Origin: Liopterus haemorrhoidalis
Lineage: Eukaryota; Arthropoda; Insecta; Coleoptera; Dytiscidae
Assembly: GCA_963971575.1 (NCBI GenBank)
Contig: OZ020616.1
Location: 32,778,306 to 32,842,305 of the forward strand
Length of the DNA: 64,000 nucleotides
Direction: 5' to 3'
Positions within the stretch are counted from its first letter, which is position 1. Each line of letters starts with the position of its first letter. The notes beneath the pieces are model-generated. The model searched no databases and had not been told where the DNA came from. It was given only the letters and a program-made list of their open reading frames with translations. A program made the translations under genes and the position numbers. Positions 21,521-32,874 of the stretch are shown one piece after another.

Positions 21521-21969
21521 TGGCGTAGCCCAAGCGGAGCCCAGCGACGCAGTAAGTGCAATCGACCAAATACAGTAGAGCCACTCAATTGCATATAAAT
21601 TATTTTCAGTATTAACTTTTCAATTGTAGTATTTTTACCGACCGCCAACATACATAAGGGAGGTATTGTCATCATACCAATTTTAACGTTTCGAGATTTC
21701 GATGGATCTCCACGAATGAGGTCCCTACATAACGTTTTGACTATTTTTAGCATGATGTCTGTCGGTCGTTCTGTCCGTCTGTCTGTCTGTCCATCTGTCC
21801 GTCTGTCTGTGTACACGTGCAGAGCAAATTCGGCCGAAAGGTTTTTTATGAAATTTCATATTTAAGCTTCTGCCATTAATGGCACGAGTTGATCAACTTT
21901 TGGTAAAAATCGGTTGACTAAAAATGGGAGTTTACTCGTGTCGATTTTAAGACTTTTGTGAATATTTCA
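21521..21969. other. Intergenic with CTGT-rich tract
   Basis: Holds an imperfect (CTGT)n/(CCGTCTGT)n tract at 21748-21812 and a GATTTCGATGGATCTCCACG block I cannot place. No gene is supported. Confidence 0.45.
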
Positions 21970-21984
21970 CAACAGAAAAATATT

Positions 21985-22835
21985 TACAGACACACTATGT
22001 TTCATGTAAACAAAAGGGACACTCTGCAAAACATTGCCCAAATAACAAAATAATAGAACCTGAAGTTAATATCACAAATGAACCCACTATTTCTGCACAG
22101 AGTAACCAAAATACCATCACATCCCTTAACAACAACGAAAATATAACAGCCTCAAAAAATTTACAAAATGAAATCAGTGTGGATACGTCTACTCCTCAAA
22201 AACCTACAGCTACCCAAACAACCTCACAATTATTAGAAGACATTATCAGCCCAGAACAAATAGATCCCATAGAAGAACTCTCCCAAAATCTAAATTCAAA
22301 ACGATCTGCATCAGCCAGTAGTTTAGAAGAAGAGCCGTCAAACGAAAAAATAAGTGAAATAAGTGATTCCCAACCTACCCCAAGCTCATCCCAAAATAAA
22401 AAAATTCCCGAAAAAGCAAAACAGAGATCAAAAAGATGCCGAGCGGATAGCCCCGAAAATGGCCCACAATCAACAGGTAGAGAAACCTTAATCTCGCTAA
22501 AAAAAGAAATAAATAACAACCCCAAAACTTATATCCTACCTTTCAACAAATTTATCCAATATATTGAAAAGGCCCAAGGGACGCCAGAACAACTAAAAAC
22601 TGCCAGGCACTTTACGAAAGATATTACTGGACTCCTCCTTGCATTGATAGAAATACATACAAATCTTAACGACAGAAGTATGAAAGGTCGTTTCACCAGA
22701 ATAATCAACCGACTGAAAGAACAACTAAAAGAAGAAAACGAAAAAAAAATCTTAAACACAAAAAATGGCTATACTCCAGTGGAACATGAACGGTTTTTAC
22801 TCACACCTTCCAGAGCTACAACACATTATACATAA
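21985..22835 (+). pseudogene. I-like element ORF1, C-terminal part
   Basis: The frame is open from the truncation point to the stop at 22833-22835. It begins with a CKQKGHSAKHCP zinc knuckle whose first Cys is missing at the truncation side, followed by a Ser/Asn/Gln-rich linker, a basic RSKRCRADSP patch and a helical C-terminus (ITGLLLALIEIHTNLNDR, then RIINRLKEQLKEENEKK). ORF1 of I elements is an RNA-binding, Gag-like protein. The internal ATG at 22179 is probably not the real start. Its last 71 nt overlap ORF2 (22765 on) in a different frame. Confidence 0.75.
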
Positions 22836-25675
22836 AGTTGATCCATACTATATCTGCGTACAAGAAACTCGGTTTCGTACAAACCAAACTATCAACCTCC
22901 CCGGATATACAGCATGTAACAAAGACAGAACAAACCCTAATATAGCAAGTGGTGGCGTCGCAATTTTTGCCCAAAATCAAATTTTATCAGAACAAATCAA
23001 CTTGCATACAGAATTAGAAGCTGTCGCTATTAAAACTAACGTACCCAATATGAGTAATATAACAATCTGCTGTATTTATCTACCGCCCAATACCCATTTT
23101 TCAACACAACAATTAGAATTATTGATTCAACAGCTACCACCTCCATTCATCCTTCTTGGTGATTTCAACAGCCATAATCAACTATGGGGGTCCACCAATA
23201 CGGACTACAGGGGACGCAAAGTTGAAAAAATAATTACCGACAATATTATCTTGCTTAATGATGAATCCGAAACCCATTTTTGTGCCAAAACTAACAACTT
23301 CTCAAACATAGATCTTACCTTATGTGACGCCGCATTAGCAGCTAACTTATCATGGGAAGTAATGCCACTATTATGGGGAAGTGGCCATTTTCCCATCAAG
23401 ATATCTTTTCCAGTAACCCAAACTAATGTCATAAGAAAAAAATGGGCAATTAAAAACGCTGACTGGACATCCTTCAAATCAAACTATATTACTTCAGACA
23501 CAAATATCCTAGAAAACAGCGACATTAACAAACTGGTAAAGAATTTAATAGAACACATAGAAACCGTAGCTACTGAAACTATTGGATTCAAAAAATCACC
23601 AAAATACCGGAAAATTGTACCATGGTGGAATACTTCATGTTCAGAAACAACAAAACAACTGAAAAAAGCTCTGTACCGATATAAAAAAACACCAAGTACT
23701 GAAAATTTAATTTCATTAAAAAAACATAGAGCAATATCAAGAAGGACCCTGTTAAACAGTAAAAAGCAAGCATGGGAAAATTATACATCTACCATTACTG
23801 CTTGTACTCCACCATCTCAAGTCCCCTTAACAACTACAATTCTGAAAGGGAACATTGCAGTCACTTCCCCCGAAGAAATAGCGGAAATACTTGCGGACAC
23901 ATTCGAATTTAATTCTAGTAACAGTAACTACAGAAAAACCTTCTTAGCTCACAAAGAACTATCAGAAAACGAAGAAATAACTATCGAATCATGAAATGAC
24001 CCACGCAATTAATCATTTAAAAGAAAATAAATGTCCTGGACCAGATGGAATCCCAGGTGAATTTCTAAAACACCTTCCACAAAGCGAACTAAACTATTTA
24101 CTCTCGCTCTATAACTACATGTGGCTTAACAAAGTCTACCCAGAACAATGGCAAGAAGTTCTCACCTTTCCGATACTAAAGACCAATAAAAATAAAGCAA
24201 ATGTGGACAATTACAGACCCATATCAGTATCAAATAATTTAAGCAAAGTATTACAGATCATGGTAAACAGCAGACTCTTGTGGCACTTAGAAACTAACAA
24301 CATTTTTTCTGATATACAGTCGGTGTTTCGTCGCGGAAGATCAACTACAGACCATATCGTTACTCTAACTACCGACGTCCAAAAATCATTTAAAAACAGA
24401 GAAAATCTAATTGCTGTTTTCTTCGACCTGCAGAAGGCATACGATATGACCTGGCGCTATCACATATTGAAATCTTTAAAAAATGCTGGTATAAATGGAC
24501 TTATGCTCAACTATATAAAAAAAATTCTTCAAAATCGTCGTTTTAGAGTTGTGGCTAATGGACATAAATCAAATGAAAAGTTGCAACTAAATGGCGTCCC
24601 ACAAGGGGAAATAATCAGCGTGACATTGTTTCTAGTGGCAATTAATACAATAAAATCCTTCTTACCAGATCACATCAAAGCATGTTTGTTCACGGATGAT
24701 CTGGTCATATATTGCAGTGGAAAACATCTACATACTATTCAAACACACCTACAACAAGCAATATCCAAACTTGAAGAATTTTCAGACACAGTTGGCTTCC
24801 AGTTCTCCGATATTAAAACTAAAGCTCTTTACTTCAACCGCAAACAGTATAACCGCTATAACCCTCGCTTATCTATATACAACAAAACAATACAATATGT
24901 TAATGAAATCAAATTTTTAGGCATTAAATTTGACAGAAAGTTGACCTGGAAACCACATATATCAAACCTAAAAAAAGAATGCAGCCAAAGACTAAATTTA
25001 TTAAAAAGCTTAGGACATCATAAATGGGGAGCTAACAAAGACGTACGACTAAGAATATATCAAGCTTTAATACGTTCTAAACTTGACTATGGGTGCATAA
25101 TCTATAATAACGCCAAACCAACGTATCTAAAATTGTTAGACCCTATACAAAACTCTGCAGTCCGAATTGCCACTGGGGCATTAAGAACTAGCCCAATTGA
25201 CAGCATCTTATGTGAATCCAACCAACAACCCCTCAGCTATCGAAGACGCCAATTAACTCTAGTGTATGTCGCTAATTTAGCCGCTAACCCAAATATTCCA
25301 ACGTACAATCAATTCTTAACCTTCAACAACAATCAATTATCTATTCAAAATAGCCTACACTTTCACGAAAAAATATGCCAATACCTCACCGAAACTAACA
25401 CCAAACTCCCCAAGTCGATTCTAACATCCAGCCATAATAGAATACCCCCGTGGATCTTGAAAAAACCAATCTTCAATCTGACCTTAACACAGTACCAAAA
25501 ACAGAACAGCCATCCCAGTATATACCTGCAATCCTACAATGAAATCCTAACCAAATATAAACAGTTCTTTGCCATTTACACTGATGGTTCCAAAATAAAC
25601 AGTAAAACCGGTGCTGCGATAATAATCGGAGACGAAACACACATGTACCAGTTACCAGAACTTTCTAATATTTAG
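22765..25675 (+). pseudogene. I-like element ORF2: endonuclease and reverse transcriptase
   Basis: The frame from the ATG at 22765 starts AILQWNMNGF and has the AP-endonuclease motifs QETR (catalytic Glu, near 22863) and LLGDFNSHNQLW. The final SDH box reads GSGHFPI, so its Asp is Gly. The frame ends in TGA at 23992-23994 and resumes shifted at 23996: ECPGPDGIP-type LKENKCPGPDGIPGEFLK, DNYRPISVSNNLSKVLQIMV, a palm with FFDLQKAYDMTW, GVPQGEIISVTLF, and FTDDLVIY as catalytic box near 24690. The thumb region and a FAIYTDGS start of RNase H lead to a stop at 25673-25675. Apart from the SDH change and the breaks, the domains are well preserved. Confidence 0.85.
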
Positions 25676-25682
25676 TGCCTCC

Positions 25683-26291
25683 TTGAGTGCCATTATTTCC
25701 ATCCAAGAAATCTACTCAGACAACACAACTGTTCAGAAAATCCAAGACAACATCCACGAGGCCCTTATTAATGGAAAAAACATAACTATAATCTGGATCC
25801 CTTCTCACATTGGTATAATAGGAAACGAGAGAGCAGATGTTGCGGCAAAAGAAGCAACAAATCTCCCGACTACAAATACACCAGTCCCAGTTGCCGACTT
25901 CAAAAGTCTCATAAAAGCCAACGTAAGAGATAAATGGAAGGAATATTGGAACTCAATCACCAACAACCACCTACGAACCATAAAAATGGACACCAAACCA
26001 TGGGCACCCAGTGCAAACAGGCATGACCAAGTTGTGCTCACGAGGTTGAGGATTGGCCATACAAATACCACCCACAAACATATATTTGCACATTCTGATC
26101 CCCCCATTTGTGACACATGCAACTCACGTATCACTGTAAGTCACATTCTAATCGAGTGCTGCAAATATACAACAGAGCGTTGCAACAACAAGATCCCCGA
26201 AACCCTCGAACGAGCCCTTGCCCACAATAAAGACCTTGAAACAAAAGTGATAAAGTTCCTAAAAGACATAAATATATACCACCTAATATAG
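25683..26291 (+). pseudogene. I-like element RNase H and C-terminal zinc motif
   Basis: Third frame of the same ORF2. It has LSAIISIQEIYSDN, then TIIWIPSHIGIIGNERADVA (RNase H active-site end), a VVLTRLRIGHTNTTHKHIF block and a Cys/His motif CDTCN-x10-HILIEC. The segment that should hold the Glu and second Asp of RNase H (AELxAI ... TDS) is largely missing between 25650 and 25690, so a deletion causes the frame break. The stop is at 26289-26291. Confidence 0.85.
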
Positions 26292-26473
26292 ACCTAACTA
26301 GCTATTAAATATCTTTAATCATGTATTTATTATTATATACTTAGTTTATTACATTATGTTATATTATTATCATTATTATAATTATTGCATCTACTATTTG
26401 TTACCGTAATGTACCGGGGCGCTAATAACCTAAGCTGTTGAAGCGCCCGAAATTTTTGTAAAAAAAAAAAAAA

Positions 26474-27413
26474 TATTTAGAAAAAATGTATTAAACAAAA
26501 GTTGCTACAAAAGCAATAATTAATAACTTTTAGTTGAGACGTTTTTTGATAAAACGAAAAATTTCGAATAATTTTTGTAACATTTTTTCATACTTATATG
26601 TAACGTTTCCATGGTCATAATAAATAATATCTTTGTTAGAAAATATTAGGCCAACATATTTCTACTCAGCTGCTAGAATCTTTATATATAAAAGAGAATG
26701 TTTGTGGCTATGTCCGGAAATTCTAACCCACTTCCAGATATGCTACCGAGTTGAAATTTTGCATAGAGGTAGTAAATGCCTTCATCATAACTAGTCAGAC
26801 TAGAAGTGAACTTCTTGTCTGAGTGTCTGTGATATAGCATGATTTCTTTTTAACGTTTAACTTTTATTATTGGGTGTATCCCACATTCTTATTTGTTAAG
26901 AATGCTTTTACTTTTTAACATGTTTACCGTACGTATATTAATTAGGTCATTTAGATCTGTTATTTATTTGAAAACTAATTGATCGAGAATAACACGTTTT
27001 TTCAACACGTCATACTGTGCTATTGACGTTTATTATCATGCATAGAAAATAAATTCCTGATGATGTGCGGTCTAAAGCCCACGAAACTAGTCGAAACAAA
27101 ACATTATTTATCATTTAACATCCAAACTATCGCCAGCTGATCGCTCTACAGCTTCAACCTTAAATTATGTTCTATGTATTTCTTTTTTTTTTTTCAATTG
27201 GATGAATATTTTGGTGAGTTACGGGAGGGCACCTTGAAATAATACTTTTGAAATAACTTATTTATTAATAGCAAAAACGCATGCGATGAAATTTGTTTAC
27301 AATAAGAAAATAAATCATTTTTGTTCCACGCATTTTCTTTTGGAACTGGGGGGAGCTAAAGCAAAAATCTTGAAATATCTCACTTTTTATTTATTATACA
27401 GCAAAAATATACA
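26474..27413. other. No gene; hammerhead-like motif near 27057
   Basis: AT-rich sequence between the I-like element and the Gypsy element. CTGATGA ... CACGAAAC at about 27058-27090 resembles a hammerhead ribozyme core. A TATATAAAAGAGAATGTTTG block near 26680 looks like the end of some repeat. Confidence 0.4.
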
Positions 27414-27650
27414 AGTTACCTCAACAGTTCCCGCTGACTCCACAGAATAAGACACCACCCTTTTACAGAACATATTCCCAAGATGTACTTGACACTTTTA
27501 ATAATCAGCATTTTCTTTTCAGTTTATATTAACATGTTTTGCATATTATTTTTTAGTCTTAATTAGAATCTTGAACTGTAATGATTTAATTTTGTTAATG
27601 ACGTAATAAAACTTTTTAAAAACTGATTCTGAACATTTGGACAGTTATTT
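27414..27650 (+). repeat. 5' LTR
   Basis: Identical to the 3' LTR except for two substitutions (CAGAACA/CATAACA and ATCAGCA/ATCAACA). It contains AATAAA at about 27605. Confidence 0.95.
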
Positions 27651-27660
27651 GGCGCAGTCG
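27650..27660 (+). promoter_or_regulatory. Primer binding site, tRNA-Ser type
   Basis: TGGCGCAGTCG directly at the LTR edge is complementary to the 3' end of insect tRNA-Ser (CGACTGCGCCA). The same primer is known from the 17.6/297 group. Confidence 0.85.
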
Positions 27661-27896
27661 AGTGGGATCACTAAACGGTATTAGCGAATATAATATCGGT
27701 CTGTTTTAACAGTTTAAAAGTGATACGAACAATAAAAACGAGAACATTAACAAAGACATTTCGCCACAAGAACAAAGTGCAGAGAACGTGTGTAGAAGAC
27801 TATCCGAACGAAGATCGAAGACTTCTCGCAGCCAATTCCGATTCCAGCCAATTCCAATCGATGGACAGGTGGACACTACTATTCTTGTGAGTATTG

Positions 27897-29159
27897 ATGT
27901 CATTCAGAGGTTATTTATCCATCTCTTCGGATAGCGACCCGAATTACAGTCACGATAATTCTAATTCTGGCTCAGTAGAAAATTTAGTAAATATTTTTAA
28001 TACAAGTTTAGACTTGAATAAAGAAATGGCATTACCAGGCCCCTTAAATACAACGGTTCGTCCGACCCTTAGAAAGGAATATCTGGCTATGGTCCCAGAA
28101 TTCCATGGACAACCGGAACTTTTATCGAGATTCATCGAAATCTCAGAAAAATTAGTCACTAAGTTTTATAATAATAGTAATCCAGACGACTTTGAGAACG
28201 AATATCTCTTGTCTAGTCTCATTTCAAAAATAAAAGGCGAAGCGGCAATAAATATATCCTCTAGCCATATAACAAATTGGACAGAATTAAAAGCTGCCCT
28301 ACTAAACGCGTATAGCGATAAAAGAGATGTCTATACGTTATGTATAGAATTATCCGAATTGAAACAAATACAAAATGAGTCACCTTTTGACTTTTACTTA
28401 AAAATACAAAAATTATTAAACTTACAAATATCATATTTAACAAGTCATTATACTCCTAGTTGTAGACCAGCCCTTAGCGAATTTCTAAGAAATCTAGCTT
28501 TAAGAGTTTTATTACGTGGACTTAGAGAACCCATAGGCTCTCTGATGAGAACTAAAAATCCCACAGAGTTTAATGAAGCCCTTAACATGCTTACAAACGA
28601 TTTTAATTTAGAAACTAGACATAAAATCGACAAACACACATATAATGTAAAATCACAAAAAACCATTTCACAAACTTACAACCCTTCAATGCGAACGCAA
28701 TTCCAACAACCCTCGCAACGTTCTCAATACCAACAACCCTCGCAACGTTCTCAATACCAACAACCCTTCCAACGTTCTCAATACCAACAACAATCAAAAT
28801 TTTCACCCGCATCCACTTCACAAACGTTCAACAATCATAAAAACACTAACCCACCTACCAAAAACGTGTTTAGACCAGGTACAAATCAAAATCTACCCAA
28901 ACCAACTCCCATGTCAGTTTGCACAAATAATACTTTCCAGAGACCACAACCTCAACAAATTTTCAACCTTAGGCAAAACGAACCAAAATTCTTATCTGAA
29001 GAACTGTTCAATATTGGTGACAATAATTTAGAAACAGAACAGATACATTCAGAACTCGAACCAGATGATTATTATGAACAATCTGTAGAACAAATTGATG
29101 ATTCAAACGATCATAATTTTTTAGAGGAAATAGCCTCGGACCCCAGTTTGAATTACTAA
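27897..29159 (+). CDS. gag: Gypsy Gag
   Basis: A 420-residue frame from the ATG at 27897 (the first one in frame after the LTR leader). The central capsid-like part contains MVPEFHGQPELLSRFIEISE, NWTELKAALLNAYSD and FDFYLKIQKLLN. No CCHC zinc knuckle is visible. Instead there is a QQPSQRSQY repeat (four units, 27 bp each, near 28702-28790) and a Gln/Asn-rich, then acidic tail, as in several 17.6-like Gags. The frame is intact, so this protein could still be made. The protease frame begins before its stop in another frame. Confidence 0.85.
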   Translation: MSFRGYLSISSDSDPNYSHDNSNSGSVENLVNIFNTSLDLNKEMALPGPLNTTVRPTLRKEYLAMVPEFHGQPELLSRFIEISEKLVTKFYNNSNPDDFENEYLLSSLISKIKGEAAINISSSHITNWTELKAALLNAYSDKRDVYTLCIELSELKQIQNESPFDFYLKIQKLLNLQISYLTSHYTPSCRPALSEFLRNLALRVLLRGLREPIGSLMRTKNPTEFNEALNMLTNDFNLETRHKIDKHTYNVKSQKTISQTYNPSMRTQFQQPSQRSQYQQPSQRSQYQQPFQRSQYQQQSKFSPASTSQTFNNHKNTNPPTKNVFRPGTNQNLPKPTPMSVCTNNTFQRPQPQQIFNLRQNEPKFLSEELFNIGDNNLETEQIHSELEPDDYYEQSVEQIDDSNDHNFLEEIASDPSLNY

Positions 29160-29527
29160 ATTTAAATAATAACAAAAGCCAATTACCGTACATTGTATTC
29201 CCTGACAATAATTTAAAAGTATTGTTAGACACAGGCAGTACTAAGTCATTCATTAATCCCGAAATTGCAAAGAAGTATTTTCAAAAATCAATAGTCAATG
29301 ATCCCTTTCAAATATCATCGGCACACGGTAATTCAACAGAGTACTACAGTATGTCTATGCCAAGTCCTAAAATACTTAAAACAAACAGTTTGCCTTTAAA
29401 ATTCCATTTGTTTAAATTTCACAAATTCTTTGATTGCCTCTTAGGTTTAGATAATCTTAAATTACTAAACGCAAAAATTGATTTGGTTGATAATAAATTG
29501 ATCAGATCACTCCTGAAACGTCCTTAA
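29130..29527 (+). pseudogene. Gypsy protease segment, frame cut off before RT
   Basis: An aspartic protease with the active-site LLDTGSTKSFI (Asp at 29228) and a conserved LLGLDNLKLL near the end. It follows Gag in a different frame, as expected from translational shifting. A tandem GATCA duplication at 29500-29509 (5 bp) throws it out of frame with the RT part, and it ends at a TAA at 29525-29527. This single lesion separates protease from the rest of Pol. Confidence 0.8.
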
Positions 29528-29592
29528 AAATCAATTTCCTTTGTTCTAAACCAACCGTAAATAATATCCAAATCCAAGCGAAATCTGAACAA

Positions 29593-32500
29593 GTGATAAA
29601 AATTAACGTAAAAAATATAAAAAACGGTGATGTTATGATTCCCTACTCAAAATTCAATAAATTAGAGATACCACAATGTCTAACGAAAGTAAATAATCAT
29701 CAAGCTATTTGTACTATTTTGAACCCAACAGAATCCGACATAACACTAAATTTGGATAATAACTTTCACGCCGAGAAATTCGAGAATAACGAGCAAAATT
29801 CATTTGAACCAAACTTAAATTTCTTTAATACCGACAAGATAAAATTCGATGTTTCCAAAATTAGGACGGAACATATGAACCCCGAAGAAAAGAACGAAAT
29901 TTGTAAACTACTCAAAGAATACGCAGATATATTTCATTTAGATGATAAACCCCTTTCATTTACAAATAAAATAAAACACAGAATAAGAACTAGTGACAAG
30001 ATTCCCGTTTACACAAAATCATATCGGTACCCAGAAATCCATCGAACCGAAGTACGAAACCAAATAAAAAAGATGTTGGACCAGAATATTATTAGGCCTT
30101 CCTACAGTCCGTGGTCATCCCCGATATGGATTGTCCCCAAAAAACTAGACGCGTCAGGTCATCAGAAATGGAGAATCGTGGTAGATTATAGAAAGCTTAA
30201 CGATAAAACAATCGGTGATAGGTATCCCTTGCCTAACATTAATGACCTTCTAGATAAGTTAGGGAGATGCCAATACTTCACGACACTTGATTTGGCATCA
30301 GGTTTCCATCAGATAGAGTTAGATAGCGACGATATAGAAAAGTCGGCGTTCAATACGGAAAATGGACATTATGAATTTCTTCGTATGCCATTTGGGCTTA
30401 AAAATGCGCCCGCGACTTTCCAACGTGTCATGGAAGCTATTTTGAGAGGTCTTTTAAACGATAAATGTTTAGTCTACCTAGACGACATTATCATATTTAG
30501 TACAAGCCTCGAGGAACATGTTCTAAATTTGCGATCTGTCTTCGACCGTTTGAGACACGCAAACTTTAAGATACAACTTGACAAATCGGAGTTTTTAAAG
30601 AAAGAAGTATCATATTTAGGCCATATCGTAACACCTGACGGCGTAAGACCCAATCCCGATAAGATAGTTGCAATCCAAAATTATCCAATCCCTAAAAACC
30701 CAAAACAATTAAAAGGATTCCTTGGTTTACTAGGTTATTATAGGAAATTTATCAAGGACTTTGCCAAGATAACAAAACCGCTAACCAAATGCCTCAAAAA
30801 AGACTCTATCATAAATATCAAAGACACAGAATACGCTAATTGTTTCAATATGTGCAAAAATCTCCTGATTAACGAACCGCTACTGCAATACCCTGACTTC
30901 ACTAAGACATTTAATATCACTAGTGACGCGAGCAACTTCGCGATAGGAGCAGTGCTCTCACAAGGTAAAATAGGTTCCGACCTTCCGATAGCGTATGCTA
31001 GTAGGACCTTAAATAGTTCAGAGATAAACTACAGTACCATAGAAAAAGAACTTCTTGCTGTAATTTTTGCCGTGAAATATTTTAGACCTTATGTTTTCGG
31101 TAGAAAGTTTAACATCATAACTGATCACAAACCACTCGAATGGTTATTCTCACTCAATGAACCTAATTCAAAATTAATGCGTTGGCGTCTCAAGCTCGAA
31201 GAGTACCAATACACTGTTATTTATAAAAAAGGTTTACTAAACAGCAATGCAGATGCGTTATCCCGTATACAAATTAACATGCACGAGACTATAGACCAAG
31301 ACGAAGGAATATTTAAATTTATGAAAGATTTTAATAAACAATTTGACAAACCCGGAACATCAAAAGATAATGCGGACAATGAATCCTTATTTGTAGAAAT
31401 AGGTGAACCCGAACTAGAAACTATAACCATTGACGACGACTCAGACGATCAGACTATACATTCTAATATAGATAACCCTGTAGTAGGACTACCGATAATT
31501 GATTCCCCAGTTAACCACGGTATGAATCAAATCATAGTATCAGAAATAAACTATGACCCACCAGTCCCTTCAATTATAAAATTATTCAATAATAAACAAC
31601 GAATTATTTTCAAAATTTCAAAAAACAATTTCGAACACGATGTCATAAATTTTATAAAACAATACATAGTACCAAAAATTAAGTATCATTTTTATTTCGA
31701 AGATCCCGTTTACGAAAAGTTTAGTCTAGTCATTCAAAAATATTTCAAAGATACTCAACTTAATTTTGTAAAATGCACAGAAAAATTAGTAGATGTAGAA
31801 AACGAGGATGAAATTTTAAAAGTTATTCAAAATTATCACGAAAGTAAGACAAACCACCGAGGTCTTGACGAGACCGAAATAAAAATTAAATCACGATATT
31901 ATTGGCCCAGTCAACGTAAATCAATTCAAACCTTTATTAACAATTGTGAGTTATATCAGATGACAAAATACGATAGAATACCCCTGAAACTAAAATTCAA
32001 TATAACCCCCACAGCTACAAAACCATTTGAAATCGTACATGTAGATAGCATAACATTAGAAAACGTTAAATTCCTCACCATCATAGATTCATTTTCAAAA
32101 TATGCCCAGGCATATAAACTAAATTCAGCACAAGGGATAGAAGTAGTAAATAACCTTGTTAAATTCTTTACCCACCATGGCATACCGCAACAAGTCATAT
32201 CTGATAACGGACTCGAGTTCAAAAATTCAGTCGTAAAAGAATTGTTGCAGGTTCATAAAATCAAAATTCATTTTATTAGTAGCCAACATCCGGAATCGAA
32301 CGGACAAATAGAAAGATTCCACTCAACTCTTATAGAACACATTCGTTTATTAAATAACCAAGCTGAATATTCTAAAGACCCCATTGAAATTAAAGTAAAC
32401 TACGCCCTTTTAGCGTATAACAACTCCGTGCATTCCGTCACAAAGCTGACACCAGCAGAAATAATATCCGGACAACTAAACTCAGATTCACCATTTGACA

Positions 32501-32865
32501 TTGACCTAGGACAACAATTAGTTAACAATTACGTGACAAATCATAAAAATAAAATTAGACTTCTTTACAACAAGATAAATGAAACCCTGTCAGTAAACAA
32601 AGAAAATAAAATAACTAAAATTAACGAAAATAGACAAGATCTCCCCAAAATACCTGAAAAAGTTTATGTTAAGAATAAACAAAAACAGCGGAAAACAAAA
32701 AATAAATACAAAGAGGAAAAAATTATAAGTGTAGATCCCAAATTAAAAACCGCGAAAATCGAAACAACACACGGTAATACCGCGGACAACATTCACCTCT
32801 CTAATATTAAAAATCCGAGAAAACAAACTTATAAATTCAAAAATTCTCAAGCATCAAACGATTAA
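29593..32865 (+). CDS. pol: Gypsy Pol: reverse transcriptase, RNase H, integrase
   Basis: A continuous frame of about 1090 codons downstream of the 5-bp duplication; its real N-terminus lies in the protease frame. RT motifs: WRIVVDYRKLN, TLDLASGFHQI, LRMPFGLKNAPATFQRVM and YLDDIIIF (30475-30498). RNase H: NITSDASNFAIGAVLSQ, IEKELLAVIFAV and NIITDHKPLEWL. Integrase: HHCC region with TNHRGLDETEIKIKSRYYWP, but the CxxC reads CELY (Tyr at 31954-31956 instead of Cys). The catalytic core HVDS, VISDNGLEF and HPESNGQIERF keeps all three DDE residues. The C-terminus is basic. The zinc-finger change probably harms integration. Confidence 0.9.
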   Translation: MIKINVKNIKNGDVMIPYSKFNKLEIPQCLTKVNNHQAICTILNPTESDITLNLDNNFHAEKFENNEQNSFEPNLNFFNTDKIKFDVSKIRTEHMNPEEKNEICKLLKEYADIFHLDDKPLSFTNKIKHRIRTSDKIPVYTKSYRYPEIHRTEVRNQIKKMLDQNIIRPSYSPWSSPIWIVPKKLDASGHQKWRIVVDYRKLNDKTIGDRYPLPNINDLLDKLGRCQYFTTLDLASGFHQIELDSDDIEKSAFNTENGHYEFLRMPFGLKNAPATFQRVMEAILRGLLNDKCLVYLDDIIIFSTSLEEHVLNLRSVFDRLRHANFKIQLDKSEFLKKEVSYLGHIVTPDGVRPNPDKIVAIQNYPIPKNPKQLKGFLGLLGYYRKFIKDFAKITKPLTKCLKKDSIINIKDTEYANCFNMCKNLLINEPLLQYPDFTKTFNITSDASNFAIGAVLSQGKIGSDLPIAYASRTLNSSEINYSTIEKELLAVIFAVKYFRPYVFGRKFNIITDHKPLEWLFSLNEPNSKLMRWRLKLEEYQYTVIYKKGLLNSNADALSRIQINMHETIDQDEGIFKFMKDFNKQFDKPGTSKDNADNESLFVEIGEPELETITIDDDSDDQTIHSNIDNPVVGLPIIDSPVNHGMNQIIVSEINYDPPVPSIIKLFNNKQRIIFKISKNNFEHDVINFIKQYIVPKIKYHFYFEDPVYEKFSLVIQKYFKDTQLNFVKCTEKLVDVENEDEILKVIQNYHESKTNHRGLDETEIKIKSRYYWPSQRKSIQTFINNCELYQMTKYDRIPLKLKFNITPTATKPFEIVHVDSITLENVKFLTIIDSFSKYAQAYKLNSAQGIEVVNNLVKFFTHHGIPQQVISDNGLEFKNSVVKELLQVHKIKIHFISSQHPESNGQIERFHSTLIEHIRLLNNQAEYSKDPIEIKVNYALLAYNNSVHSVTKLTPAEIISGQLNSDSPFDIDLGQQLVNNYVTNHKNKIRLLYNKINETLSVNKENKITKINENRQDLPKIPEKVYVKNKQKQRKTKNKYKEEKIISVDPKLKTAKIETTHGNTADNIHLSNIKNPRKQTYKFKNSQASND

Positions 32866-32874
32866 TTATTAAAT

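Larger units (their letters stand above)
21970..26473 (+). mobile_element. I-like non-LTR retrotransposon, 5' truncated, recently active type
   Basis: A nearly complete two-ORF element: ORF1 with a zinc-knuckle remnant, then ORF2 with AP-endonuclease, RT and RNase H, then a 3' UTR containing the GGGGCGCTAATAACCTAAGC block and an A-run at 26459-26473. ORF2 starts inside the end of ORF1 in another frame. The 5' end stops just before the zinc knuckle (about 21970). RNase H downstream of RT is typical of the I group. Three lesions break ORF2, described with its parts. Confidence 0.9.
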
